This document shows, piece after piece, positions 55,932 to 64,000 of a stretch of DNA of 64,000 nt. Positions within the stretch are counted from its first letter, which is position 1; each line of letters begins with the position of its first letter. A program made the translations under genes and the position numbers. Location: NCBI RefSeq assembly GCF_040373385.1, contig NZ_JBDXXH010000006.1, positions 1 to 64,000 on the forward strand. Direction: 5' to 3'. Origin of the DNA: Nitratidesulfovibrio sp. (GTDB lineage Bacteria; Desulfobacterota; Desulfovibrionia; Desulfovibrionales; Desulfovibrionaceae). The notes under the pieces are model-generated. The model was not told the DNA's origin and searched no databases. It saw only the letters and a program-made list of their open reading frames with translations.

Positions 55932-57023
55932 ATGCCCACTCCGCCCAGCATCCTGGTCATCGACGACGACCCGCAGGTTCGCGGCTCGCTGGCCGACTTT
56001 CTGTCGGACAGCGGCTACGCGGTATTGCAGGCCGGAGATGGTCGCGCCGGGCTGGATGCCTGGCAGGCACACCGGCCGGACCTTGTCCTGGTGGACCTGC
56101 GCATGCCGGTGCTGGACGGTCTTTCGGTAATCCGGGCCATCACAGCCTCTGGCCTGGGCACGCCGGTGATCGTGGTTTCCGGCACCGGGGTATTGCATGA
56201 TGCCGTGGCTGCCCTGAGAGAAGGGGCCTGGGACTATCTGATAAAGCCCCTGCAGGACATGGGCGCCCTGGAACACACCGTGGCGCGCTGCCTGGAACGG
56301 GCGCGCCTGCTGGTGGAAAACGAGGCCTACCGGGCCGGGCTGGAGGCGCGCATCGCCGAGCGCACCCGCGAACTGAGCACCGCCTACGACCAGCTCAGCG
56401 GCATGCTGGAAGCCACGGTGGATTCACTGTCGCGGGTCACCAACCTGAAGGACGCCTACACCGGCACCCATCAGGCCCGCGTCACCGTACTGGCCACGGC
56501 CATGGCCCGCAGGCTGGGCATGCCCGACGACGAGGTGGAGGCGGTACGGGTGGCGGGCATGCTGCACGACATCGGCAAGCTGTGCATCCCTGCCCAGTAC
56601 CTGCTCAAACCCACCGTGCTCGACACCCACGAAATGGCCTTCATGCGCCAGCACCCCCAGTTCGGGCACGACATCCTGGAACGCATTCCCTTCCCCCATC
56701 CCGTGGCGCGCATGGTGTTGCAGCATCACGAACGGCTGGACGGTTCCGGCTACCCGCACGGGGTCGCGGGCGACGCCATCCTGCAAGGGGCGCGCATCCT
56801 CGGCGTGGCCGACGTGGCCGAGGCCATGTGCTCGCACCGCCCCTACCGCCCCGCTCACTGCCTGGAAGCGGCCATGAACGAACTTTCTGCGGGCAGCGGT
56901 ACCCGCTACGCTGCCGACGTGGTGGACGCCTGCCTCGACCTTTTGCGCGGCAACCACGTCGACATGCCGGATGTGGCCGAAGTGCTGCGCCAGTTGCGCA
57001 ACGGCGACGCCGTCTGCTCGTGA
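55932..57023 (+). CDS. Response regulator with HD-GYP c-di-GMP phosphodiesterase domain
   Basis: 363 aa from the ATG at 55932. Receiver (residues 1-125): ILVIDDDPQVRGSLADFLSD with the acidic pocket, phospho-acceptor Asp in LVLVDLRMPVLDGL and Lys in YLIKPLQD. After a coiled linker (RIAERTRELSTAYDQL) comes HD-GYP: MLHDIGKLCIP, HHERLDGSGYP and ARILGVADVAEAM. All HD-GYP motifs are intact, so it should degrade c-di-GMP when activated by a histidine kinase, none of which is adjacent. The longer reading upstream (from 55800) is Pro-rich and less likely. Confidence 0.95.
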   Translation: MPTPPSILVIDDDPQVRGSLADFLSDSGYAVLQAGDGRAGLDAWQAHRPDLVLVDLRMPVLDGLSVIRAITASGLGTPVIVVSGTGVLHDAVAALREGAWDYLIKPLQDMGALEHTVARCLERARLLVENEAYRAGLEARIAERTRELSTAYDQLSGMLEATVDSLSRVTNLKDAYTGTHQARVTVLATAMARRLGMPDDEVEAVRVAGMLHDIGKLCIPAQYLLKPTVLDTHEMAFMRQHPQFGHDILERIPFPHPVARMVLQHHERLDGSGYPHGVAGDAILQGARILGVADVAEAMCSHRPYRPAHCLEAAMNELSAGSGTRYAADVVDACLDLLRGNHVDMPDVAEVLRQLRNGDAVCS

Positions 57024-57115
57024 GCACGCAGCACCGCGCTGTCCGTCCGCTTACGCCCCCTTCGCGCCCCGGTACTGCCGCCGCCCGCCTGCCCGCACCG
57101 TGCCCACCCACGCAA

Positions 57116-57156
57116 GACCGGGACCGCCCCCGCAGGGACGATCCCGGTCGTCGTTC
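57116..57156. terminator. Terminator between HD-GYP regulator and chemoreceptor
   Basis: GACCGGGA (57116-57123) pairs with TCCCGGTC (57142-57149), followed by GTCGTTCTTG. It lies between convergent genes. Confidence 0.65.
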
Positions 57157-57260
57157 TTGATCAATGCGGCCCTGTGGTCGGCCCGAAGGCCCTGTGACCA
57201 GCCTGACGCCATCCGCGCGCCCGGCCCCCGCAGGACCGGACAGGAAAGGCGCGCCCGGTC

Positions 57261-59294
57261 TCAGGCGTTCTCGCGCTGCATCTGTTCGATGATGGCCTTC
57301 AGCTTCTGGGCCTGCGCCGCAAGCTCACCCACGGCCAGGGCCGACTGGCGCATGGCGTCGCTGGTCTCGGTGGAGATGCGGTTCACTTCCTCCACGGCCC
57401 GGTTGATCTCCTCCGAGGCGGCGGACTGCTCTTCGCTGGCGGTGGCGATGGAACGCACCTGATCGGACACGGAATCGGCCAGGGCCACGATGGATACCAG
57501 CGATTGCCCCGCCTCGCGCGCCCTGCCGGTGACGCTTTCCACCTCGCGCGCCGTCTCGCCCACCTGGGCGATGCTGACCTTGGCACCCTGCTGGATGCCG
57601 CCGATGGCCTCGCCCACTTCCCGGGTGGCGGTCATGGTCTTTTCGGCCAGCTTGCGCACCTCGTCGGCCACCACGGCAAAGCCGCGCCCGGCATCCCCTG
57701 CGCGAGCGGCTTCGATGGCGGCGTTCAACGCCAGCAGGTTGGTCTGGTCGGCGATATCGGAAATCACGCCCAGAATGGCCCCGATGCGCTCGGTGCTCTT
57801 GCCCAGGGCGTCCATGTCGCGGTTCAGGGTCTCGGAATGGCGCTGCACCACGCCAATGCCATCAATCATGGCTTCCACGATGCCCGACCCGGCCGAGGCC
57901 TTGGCCTTTGCGTCACCCGCCGTGTCGGACGCAAGGCCCGCGCTGCGGGCCACCTCGAGCACGGTGGCGTTCATTTCTTCCATGGCCACGGCGGTCTCGC
58001 CGGTACGGCGGCTTTGCAGTTCGGCCCCGCGCGAGGACTGTTCGATCTGCGCCGAAAGCTCTTCCGAGGCGGCGGAGACAATGTCCACGATGCCTTCCAG
58101 CTCGCGCGCGGCGTGCAGCATGCCCTCGCGCCGGGCCTGCTCGCCGCGGGCGCGGGCCTCTTCCGCCTCGGCCATGGCCTGCTGGGCCTTTTTCGTCTCA
58201 TCCGCCGCAAGGCGGGTCTGCTCCTGGGCCTCGCCTATCTTGTCCCGGAGCGTGCCCACCATGGAGCGCAGGGCGTCGGCCAGTTGCCCCACCTCGTCGC
58301 CGGTGCGCACGGTAAGCTCGGAATTCAGGTCCCCCCCGGCCACGGCCGTGGCAAAGGCGGTGGTGTGCGTTATGGGCCGCGACAGGGCACGCGCCAGCAG
58401 CCAGGCCACCGCGATCATCACCGGCAGCACCCCCGCCATCACCGCCAGCGAAGAATCGGTCACCCGATCCTGGGCAGCAATGATGCTGGCCACCGGCATG
58501 CCGATGAACCACATGCCGATGGTCTTGCCCTCCATGTCCAGGATGGGCCAATAGGCCGTCTCGTATTCGCTGCCCAGAATCTGGTTGCGCGCCAGAAAGG
58601 TCTTGCCTGCGGTGAATACCGTCTCCAGTACCTTGGGGTTGTCCATGCGCGTGCCGATGGCTCGTTTGCCGTCGCGCACGATGGTGGTCATGACGCGGGT
58701 GTCGCCCTTGAATACGGTAACCTCAAGGCCGGTGAACGACTTCAGGTCGTCCACGAAGCCCTCGCGCACCAGGGACGTGCCGATGGCCACCGTGCCCACC
58801 ACCTTGCCGTCGCGGCGGATGGGCGCACCCGCGCGCAGGGTGAACGGCACCACCGTGCCGGATATGACCCCCACCGAAGCTTCGCCACGCAGGGCCCGAC
58901 GCACGGTGTCCTGATCGAGCACCGAATCGCCCGTCTTGTCCGAATGGCCGCGTGCCAGCACGTTGCCCTTGTCGTCGGTGACGGTCATGAAGTCGGAGCC
59001 CACGTCACGCATCAGGCGTTTGGCCAGTTCGGACGCGCGCGAACCGTCGCCCGCAGCCACTGCGGCGGCGAAATCCGCGTGCTGCGCCACCAGGGCCGCT
59101 TCCTCCTGAAATTTCGCGGAGCGGTCGCCGATGTTGCGCACCACCACGTCGCGCAGCCGGGTTACCCCCTGCGCCGATTCGTCGGCGAAGCCGCGTTTCA
59201 TGAAATGATGGGCCGTTCCGAAAATGGCCGCCGCCGTCAGCAGCACGATACAGATGACCATGAGGAGCAGTTTGCGAAGAATCGTCAACTTCAT
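57261..59294 (-). CDS. Methyl-accepting chemotaxis protein with Cache domain
   Basis: 677 aa from the ATG at 59294 (GAGG upstream). TM1 is [20 protein letters not shown] (about 6-25), then a Cache sensor (about 40-285; [51 protein letters not shown]), TM2 (about 290-310), HAMP ([20 protein letters not shown]) and the signalling domain with [19 protein letters not shown]. The Cache type fits receptors for organic acids or similar small ligands. A sigma-28-type promoter lies 40 nt upstream, placing it in the flagellar/chemotaxis regulon. Confidence 0.95.
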   Translation of the reverse strand: MKLTILRKLLLMVICIVLLTAAAIFGTAHHFMKRGFADESAQGVTRLRDVVVRNIGDRSAKFQEEAALVAQHADFAAAVAAGDGSRASELAKRLMRDVGSDFMTVTDDKGNVLARGHSDKTGDSVLDQDTVRRALRGEASVGVISGTVVPFTLRAGAPIRRDGKVVGTVAIGTSLVREGFVDDLKSFTGLEVTVFKGDTRVMTTIVRDGKRAIGTRMDNPKVLETVFTAGKTFLARNQILGSEYETAYWPILDMEGKTIGMWFIGMPVASIIAAQDRVTDSSLAVMAGVLPVMIAVAWLLARALSRPITHTTAFATAVAGGDLNSELTVRTGDEVGQLADALRSMVGTLRDKIGEAQEQTRLAADETKKAQQAMAEAEEARARGEQARREGMLHAARELEGIVDIVSAASEELSAQIEQSSRGAELQSRRTGETAVAMEEMNATVLEVARSAGLASDTAGDAKAKASAGSGIVEAMIDGIGVVQRHSETLNRDMDALGKSTERIGAILGVISDIADQTNLLALNAAIEAARAGDAGRGFAVVADEVRKLAEKTMTATREVGEAIGGIQQGAKVSIAQVGETAREVESVTGRAREAGQSLVSIVALADSVSDQVRSIATASEEQSAASEEINRAVEEVNRISTETSDAMRQSALAVGELAAQAQKLKAIIEQMQRENA

Positions 59295-59333
59295 GCACGC
59301 CTCGCACGGTAACAAGGTGAGTGTGTACTTCAT

Positions 59334-59360
59334 ATATCGGCCAACCACTCACGAACATTA
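59334..59360 (-). promoter_or_regulatory. Sigma-28 (FliA)-type promoter of the chemoreceptor gene
   Basis: On the minus strand TAATGTTC (59360-59353), exactly 11 nt, then GCCGATAT (59341-59334). The FliA consensus is TAAAGTTT-N11-GCCGATAA; 12 of 16 positions and the spacing match. It is 40 nt before the start codon. Confidence 0.7.
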
Positions 59361-59614
59361 GGGAACACGTGATCGCCCAATGCATTTTTGAACCGTGGCA
59401 CGCGCCTGCCCGGCGGCCTGCCTTTCGCACCGTGTAACAGAGATGACGGGCGGTTGTCTCGTTCCGGCAACCAAAAGTCGCGCGCGGCGCCACTTGCGCC
59501 GCATGCGATGAAGGCGAAATTCCACGGGGAAAAACCGCATGTTCAGGCAGCGCGAAGGGGAATGCCCCCGTGGCGCGGAACGGTAAAGAAGAGAAAGAGA
59601 AGGAAGGTGCCCGG

Positions 59615-61378
59615 TCAGTTGTTGCTACGCAGCGAGATGGAATGCTTCTGCAACAGTTCGTACAGCCGGGCGCGGGATAGGCCGGAAAGGGCGATGGCCG
59701 AGGCTATCTCGCCCCGGCTGCGCCGGATGAGTTCCATGAGGTAGGCGGACTCCATGCGGTCCATGGTCACTTCGCGCGCGGAACGGAACGAGGGGAACAC
59801 CTCGTTGGCAAAGCCGAATCGCTCCCGTTCCACGGGCGGCTGGCAGATGTCCGACGGCCGAGCGGTCATGGCGCCGGGTTCTCCGTGCTGACCGTGAGCG
59901 GCCATGGCGAATGCCACGCCGGTGCCCGCAGGCACCGACGTCCCCGTGCGCCCCGGTTGAGCGACGCCACCCGACAGGCCAACGCCGCCAGACCCACCGG
60001 ACAGGCCATGCGCTCCCGACGAGCCGGACGGGGCAGAATATCCCGGCTGGCCGGACTGGCCAGGCGTGCCGAACGGGCCGGGTTCCACCTCGTAGCCACG
60101 ACCGTTGTCCCCGGCCCCACCCTCTGCATCCGCCGTCCCCCTGCCGGTACCGAGCATGGGCGGGTGCATCTCTTCCTCGTGTTCGCGCGCGGGGGCCGGG
60201 TCGCGCCGGGCGCGCATGACGTGACCACGGATTTCCACCGGCAGGTGCTGGGGGTACAGCCGCTGTTCGGCAAAGGCCGCCTGCACCGCGTAATGCAGGG
60301 CGTTGATCATGTCGCGCACGTTGCCCGGCCAGTGGTAGAGCTGCACCGCGTCCACGAAGTCGGGCGACATCTGCTTGGCTGCCAGGCGGTGCTGGCGGCA
60401 GATGCGGTCCACGTAGTGCCGGGCCAGGGGCTCTATGTCGTCGCGCCGTTCGCGCAGGGGGGGCAACTGGATGATGCGGGTCTTCAGGCGGTGGTACAGG
60501 TCCTTGCGGAAGGCCCCGCGCCGCACCATGTCCTCTATGTCGCAGTTGGTGGCGGCCACAAGGCGGAAATCGCTGCGCACCTCGTTTCGGGCGCTGATGG
60601 GACGAAAGGTGCGTTCCTGCAACACCCGCAGCAGCGACTTCTGCACCGAAAGATCCAGGTCGCCTATTTCGTCCAGGAAAATGGTGCCGCCGTCGGCCTG
60701 CTTGAACAGGCCGTCGCGCGCGGCGTCGGCCCCGGTGAACGATCCGCGCTCGTGCCCGAACAAGATGCTTTCGGCCAGGGTGCTCGGCAGGTTGGTGCAG
60801 TCCACAACGATGAAGCCGCGCCCGGCACGCTCGCTGTTCTCGTGCACGGCCCGCGCGAACAGTTCCTTGCCTGTGCCCGTTTCGCCCAGGATCAGCACGT
60901 TGGTGTCGGTGCGCGCGGCCACACCCAGTGAATGCAGGCAGCGCTCCAGCGGCAGGCTGGTGCCGATGATGTCGCCGCGCTTGATGTTGGCCTGGCCGAT
61001 AAGGGCCACCTTGGCGGCGTGGTGGTACAGGCAGCGTTCCAGCACCTGGCGTACGGAGGATTCGGGAACGGGGTGCAGCAGCACGTCCCAGGCCCCGGCG
61101 CGAATGGCGTCCTCCGCCCGGTTTCCCGTGCGCAGGGCCGTAAGGGCCAGCACCTCCGGCTGGCCGCGCATGGCGGACAATTCCGGCAGGCTGCCCAGCC
61201 CCTCCGGACCGGGCGTATCCACGTCCAGCAGCACCACGTCGCACGGGCGGCGGCGTCCGCTGGCCACGGCCTCCTCGCAGGTGGAGACCACGCGGCACGC
61301 ATGCCCGGCGGCGGTGATGGCGGGCACAAGGTATTCCCTGTACCGCCGCGTAGGATCAATCACCAGAACGTCTGCCAT
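59615..61378 (-). CDS. Sigma-54-dependent activator with degenerate receiver domain
   Basis: 587 aa from the ATG at 61378. Receiver-like domain (1-120): phospho-acceptor Asp is present in VVLLDVDTPG, but the acidic pair is reduced to a single Asp (LVIDPTRRYREYL) and the conserved Lys is replaced (LLHPVPES). AAA+ domain (about 130-385): Walker A GETGTGKELFARAVH, sigma-54 contact loop as GSFTGA (Ser for Ala), Walker B GTIFLDEIGDL. A Gly/Ser/Pro-rich collagen-like linker of about 110 residues precedes a Fis-type HTH (EIASAIALSGLSRARLYELL). It should activate sigma-54 promoters, possibly without phosphorylation. Divergent from the PilZ gene. Confidence 0.92.
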   Translation of the reverse strand: MADVLVIDPTRRYREYLVPAITAAGHACRVVSTCEEAVASGRRRPCDVVLLDVDTPGPEGLGSLPELSAMRGQPEVLALTALRTGNRAEDAIRAGAWDVLLHPVPESSVRQVLERCLYHHAAKVALIGQANIKRGDIIGTSLPLERCLHSLGVAARTDTNVLILGETGTGKELFARAVHENSERAGRGFIVVDCTNLPSTLAESILFGHERGSFTGADAARDGLFKQADGGTIFLDEIGDLDLSVQKSLLRVLQERTFRPISARNEVRSDFRLVAATNCDIEDMVRRGAFRKDLYHRLKTRIIQLPPLRERRDDIEPLARHYVDRICRQHRLAAKQMSPDFVDAVQLYHWPGNVRDMINALHYAVQAAFAEQRLYPQHLPVEIRGHVMRARRDPAPAREHEEEMHPPMLGTGRGTADAEGGAGDNGRGYEVEPGPFGTPGQSGQPGYSAPSGSSGAHGLSGGSGGVGLSGGVAQPGRTGTSVPAGTGVAFAMAAHGQHGEPGAMTARPSDICQPPVERERFGFANEVFPSFRSAREVTMDRMESAYLMELIRRSRGEIASAIALSGLSRARLYELLQKHSISLRSNN

Positions 61379-61466
61379 GGTCCCTTCCACCGGCCATATC
61401 CGCCGGCCCCCGCTCGTGCGCCAATGCGCCGCATACCGTGTGTCCGCGTGTCATGTGCGATCGGGT

Positions 61467-61517
61467 GCAATCTGACACGATCTGGCGCATCCAACATACT
61501 CTGACGCAACCTGACAC
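61467..61517 (-). promoter_or_regulatory. Pair of direct repeats, possible activator-binding sites
   Basis: GCAATCTGACAC (61467-61478) and GCAACCTGACAC (61506-61517) differ at one base and are spaced 39 nt start to start, 90-140 nt upstream of the sigma-54 activator gene. They could be enhancer sites for the activator itself or another regulator. Confidence 0.45.
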
Positions 61518-61813
61518 ACCCCTCGAAATCCCGTAACATCCTGAATTGACGACCCACCCTGCGGTCATGCTGCGCCCCCCGGCTCCGCCCTCCGGCTTGC
61601 CGCTGTCCACCGACACGGACCATGCATCGCGCACCTATCCATATCCTATGCCACAGCATTATATTTTCGGAAAGGGGGCTAGATTTATGCGGGGCCACAT
61701 CATGGCGCTGCTTGTACCCCATTTTGCCTTACGTGGGGGGCTTTTGTCCGCCTTCTCCGGACACGGACCGGTCCGATCGGACAGCTTCCGGGTCTGCTCC
61801 GCCCGGATACGCA

Positions 61814-61841
61814 TTGCATAAAACACTCTCAACAATACGAT
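61814..61841 (+). promoter_or_regulatory. Possible promoter for the PilZ gene
   Basis: TTGCAT (61814-61819), 16-nt spacer, TACGAT (61836-61841), 115 nt before the start codon in an AT-rich stretch. CGATA also resembles a sigma-28 -10, but no TAAA box at the correct distance is present. Confidence 0.4.
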
Positions 61842-61956
61842 ATTCATCAACAACACCCAAAAACATCATGCCCGCGCGCACGGATGGCACGAACTTTTCA
61901 TATCTTGGCGTCAAGCGTCATTGTCTGCCTTTTGTGGACAACCTGGGAGAGCCGCC

Positions 61957-62448
61957 ATGAGAAGATTCCGCGAACTTCGTGTTCACCCCGACCTGCTGAA
62001 GCGCATCGACACCGCCGCGGAAGAAATGGGCATTACCACGACGGCCCTCGTGGAAGGCCTGTTGGAACGCTACCTGCTGCGCCGCGATGCCAAATCGCGG
62101 GACGACGCGGACCGGCGCTCCTTCGAGCGCCACCCCATCCGCCTGCCGGGGGTGGTGTACGTCACCGAGCCGGACGGCCATTACGGACGTTACCAGCCCG
62201 TGGAACTGCACGACATCTCGCTGAACGGCGTGGGCTTTCGGATGCCCCCCAATTCCGAGCTGGACATGCGCCTGGCCGACGGCGAGTTCGAGGTGATCTT
62301 TCGCCTCGACGACAACAATCCGCCCGTACGCATGCGCTGTCGCAGCACCCGCAACGAACGCGGCAAGGGCGCCACGCGCATAGGTGCGTCGTTCATCGGC
62401 GGCGATGTTACCAGCCATGCCCTCATGGAGCGCTACTTCGTCCAGTAG
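61957..62448 (+). CDS. PilZ-domain protein with ribbon-helix-helix-like N-terminus
   Basis: 163 aa. Residues 1-45 (FRELRVHPDLLKRIDTAAEE, GITTTALVEGLLERYLL) have the strand-helix-helix pattern of ribbon-helix-helix DNA-binding domains. Residues about 50-155 are a PilZ domain with the c-di-GMP motifs RRSFERH (RxxxR type) and DISLNGVGF (D/NxSxxG). Together this suggests a c-di-GMP-responsive DNA-binding regulator, which is an inference. GGGAGAG precedes the ATG at 61957. It sits opposite the sigma-54 activator and near the HD-GYP and HDOD genes. Confidence 0.82.
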   Translation: MRRFRELRVHPDLLKRIDTAAEEMGITTTALVEGLLERYLLRRDAKSRDDADRRSFERHPIRLPGVVYVTEPDGHYGRYQPVELHDISLNGVGFRMPPNSELDMRLADGEFEVIFRLDDNNPPVRMRCRSTRNERGKGATRIGASFIGGDVTSHALMERYFVQ

Positions 62449-62912
62449 CCGTCCCTCCCCGCCCCGCCGCAGCGCGGCGGCCGAAGGCACCTTCGGCCGC
62501 GCGAAGGGCATGCCGTTGCCCGGTGCCCGACACCAGCCATGCCCACATGCTGCGCAGCTGCCCGCCACGCGGGCATGACCCGCCGCGCACCGCCTTCCGA
62601 CAGCACACGACGCCTCCGCCCTCCTGCCAGCCCCCCGCCACGGCGGCGCACCCGCCTGTACGCTCCGCAGTACTTGTCCCCTCGCCGTACCCCCTTGTAC
62701 CTTGACGCGCCACGCGCCTTTCGCGCAAAGTCTCGTCCACGGAAATGCGGGCAACGCCGGACAACACCGGACAACGCCGGTCAGCGCCGGACAACTCAGT
62801 CAGTGCCGGACAGGCCCGCCATGCAGGTGCGGGCAACGGCTCGCCCCGTGCGCGCGGATGCACCCCGGCGCACCCCGCCCCCACACGAGCACAACCCCCA
62901 GGAGACAGGGAC
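62449..62912. other. Non-coding region with 10-bp repeats
   Basis: 464 bp between two plus-strand genes. Apart from the repeats at 62751-62790 I see no gene, and no terminator after the PilZ gene. The region is rich in C/A runs. Confidence 0.4.
62751..62790 (+). repeat. 10-bp tandem repeat upstream of a hypothetical gene
   Basis: Four units: GCAACGCCGG, ACAACACCGG, ACAACGCCGG, TCAGCGCCGG, followed by a fifth degenerate half. Located 123-162 nt before the next start codon. Confidence 0.75.
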
Positions 62913-63476
62913 ATGGCGGAACATACTTCGGAAAAACTTGACGTGCAGCCCTACTTCGACGTGGAGTTGCTGATGAACACCAGCCAGGAGACGCGCATCG
63001 GCGGCGAAGTGATGGACCGCCTGATGCTGCGCTGGGAAGCCTGGATGGACAAACTGCACGCCCTGCGCATCGATACCGGCAAGATCCAGTACCTTGTGGT
63101 GTGGCTGGACGCCGACGTGGAAGAAGAGGTGGACGCCGCGTGGGAGTCATCCCCCTCCGACGCGTTCATCATCAATTCGCTGGCCCAGACCATGGTCATG
63201 AGCGCGGTCCACATGCTGCTCCCCGAGGTGGAGGACGTGGGCTGCGCCCCGGCCCCCAAACCCACCGACAAACTGCGCGCCGCACTGGTTGCCGAAGGCC
63301 TGCCCTACAGCGGTGACGGCCCCACCCTTTCGCGCCGCTACGCCGTGGTCACCCACTTCCCGTTCAAGGGCGGCTGCGAAATCTGCACCCTGCTCAAGGA
63401 CTGTCCCAAGGGTTCGGGCGCGGCGGGTGCACCGTCGTCCATCGTGCTGCCGGGGTACGAGCCGGACAAGAATTAG
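62913..63476 (+). CDS. Conserved-looking hypothetical protein with C-terminal Cys motif
   Basis: 187 aa, not recognised. Acidic, soluble, with helical segments (GGEVMDRLMLRWEAWMDKLH) and a strand-rich middle (KIQYLVVWLDADVEEEVD). Near the C-terminus KGGCEICTLLKDCPKG gives C-x2-C-x5-C, a possible metal site. GGAGACAGGG precedes the ATG at 62913. The sequence upstream in the same frame is Arg/Pro-rich and unlikely to be translated. Alone on its transcript; followed by a terminator. Confidence 0.65.
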   Translation: MAEHTSEKLDVQPYFDVELLMNTSQETRIGGEVMDRLMLRWEAWMDKLHALRIDTGKIQYLVVWLDADVEEEVDAAWESSPSDAFIINSLAQTMVMSAVHMLLPEVEDVGCAPAPKPTDKLRAALVAEGLPYSGDGPTLSRRYAVVTHFPFKGGCEICTLLKDCPKGSGAAGAPSSIVLPGYEPDKN

Positions 63477-63563
63477 CATCGTCCGCCAGCGGGTTCGGCC
63501 CGCCCCGCCCCCCGGGCACCAGGCCGGGTACGGGCCAGGTACGGGCCGGGACACGGAACACAC

Positions 63564-63597
63564 GGGCCATGGCGCAGCGACGCGCCATGGCCCTTTC
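63564..63597 (+). terminator. Terminator after the hypothetical gene
   Basis: GGGCCATGGCGC (63564-63575) pairs perfectly with GCGCCATGGCCC (63582-63593), loop AGCGAC, followed by TTTCC. 87 nt after the stop. Confidence 0.8.
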
Positions 63598-63688
63598 CGT
63601 GGCGCCCGGCGTGCCTTTACTTCACCCGGCGTCTACCCTAGAATGCGCGCCCAAGGAACCGGACAGGATGAACGGCCCGGAGGCGGAC

Positions 63689-63985
63689 ATGTCCACGGAT
63701 TTCGCCACGCAGCTTCCCGGCCTGCGCCGCATGAGTCCCGGATTGCTCAGAGCCATGTCCGAACCGCTCGACCCGTGGCGCGACCCACCCTACCTGACCC
63801 CGACGTCCCCCACCCTGCTGGACAAGACCCAAACCGTCGTCAAAGACATGGAGGCGGATGCGGCCGTTGAACGCCAGCGCCTGCAACGCGCGGGCTACAG
63901 CCCCCCCAGGGGCGACACCCGCCGCCAGAGTCCGCTGGTGGTGCCCGAACGCCTTGCAGGCTCGCTGGTTTCGCTGATCGGCTGA
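63689..63985 (+). CDS. Small hypothetical protein
   Basis: 98 aa from the ATG at 63689, which has GGAGG 5 nt upstream; an ATG at 63668 would add 7 residues. Sequence is polar and Pro-rich (LPGLRRMSPGLLRAMSEPLD, PYLTPTSPTLLDKTQTVVKD), with a short amphipathic helix DMEADAAVERQRLQRAGY in the middle. No signal peptide, membrane segment or known motif. It lies 15 nt from the window edge, so its neighbours are unknown. Confidence 0.55.
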   Translation: MSTDFATQLPGLRRMSPGLLRAMSEPLDPWRDPPYLTPTSPTLLDKTQTVVKDMEADAAVERQRLQRAGYSPPRGDTRRQSPLVVPERLAGSLVSLIG

Positions 63986-64000
63986 TCGGCTGACCTGCGG

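Larger units (their letters stand above)
61379..61956. other. Divergent intergenic region, sigma-54 activator / PilZ
   Basis: 578 bp. It contains two direct repeats near the activator (61467 and 61506), then an AT-richer central part (61640-61880) and a sigma-70-like promoter toward the PilZ gene. I see no ORF that looks real. Confidence 0.5.

Noticed and set aside
59390..59412. Sigma-54 promoter (TGGCAC ... TGCCC)
   Set aside because: The spacing between the GG and GC elements is 9, not 10, nt and it does not point at a nearby start.

Overview
This window looks like a chromosomal segment of a high-GC sulfate-reducing deltaproteobacterium of the Desulfovibrio / Nitratidesulfovibrio vulgaris type. 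The call rests on very high third-position GC, on the block yceD-rpmF-plsX-fabH-fabG-acpP-fabF-glyA-(dCMP deaminase)-ribD-ribE-ribBA-ribH-nusB-leuS-lptE-holA-radC-acyP-lon, which I recall from D. vulgaris, and on the many chemotaxis, c-di-GMP and HDOD proteins. No database was consulted. I see no phage, IS element, CRISPR array, tRNA or rRNA.

Layout. (1) 0-22 kb is a mixed accessory/metabolic region: a lone YcaO protein, a YwrD-like gamma-glutamyltransferase, a small P-loop protein, a Cache-HAMP-PAS chemoreceptor, a ferredoxin-nitroreductase fusion, a large lipoprotein with a GH13-like but apparently dead domain, an MptE-like (DUF115) protein, a DUF77 protein, a MATE transporter, a PAP2 phosphatase coupled to a GT83 glycosyltransferase, a rhomboid protease, FxsA, a DMT permease and rpmB (minus strand). 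(2) 22.5-43.6 kb is a 21-kb co-oriented housekeeping run. It covers ribosomal protein L32, phospholipid and fatty-acid initiation and elongation, serine hydroxymethyltransferase, riboflavin biosynthesis, NusB, LeuRS, LPS assembly, clamp loading, RadC and Lon. (3) 43.9-52.7 kb is mostly minus strand: a PAS/GAF/GGDEF/EAL protein, an AI-2E-type permease, two tiny proteins, a repeat-rich hypothetical coupled to mazG, and a CvpA protein. (4) 53-64 kb is a signalling island: HDOD, a GAF-like/PAS protein, a REC-HD-GYP phosphodiesterase, a second chemoreceptor, a sigma-54 activator with a degenerate receiver, a PilZ protein and two hypotheticals.

The most unusual content is non-coding. Four copies of a structured element (6761-6891; 7111-7243 on the minus strand; 25482-25583; 28190-28317) each begin 0-12 nt after a stop codon and lie in the sense orientation of that gene. 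In each copy three nested stems have almost unrelated sequences between copies yet still pair within the copy. The unpaired boxes between the stems (GCGTCA ... TTCCTTGC outside, TCGGTCA ... CTCCCTC inside) are conserved. This is the pattern expected of a structured RNA or a palindromic element under structural selection. Two copies punctuate the fatty-acid operon (after fabH and after fabF), and two face each other across a terminator. A second, simpler family at three stop codons (1839, 43597, 43902 minus) is a long GC hairpin, then a C-rich spacer of 13-18 nt, then AAACTTTT, resembling terminators with a displaced T-tract.

Short in-frame tandem repeats and Pro/Ala/Gly-rich tails recur in many proteins (Lon N-terminus, FxsA tail, the hypothetical at 49.8 kb, the GT83 tail, the lipoprotein tail, the sigma-54 activator linker). 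A 14-bp repeat present in six units precedes leuS.
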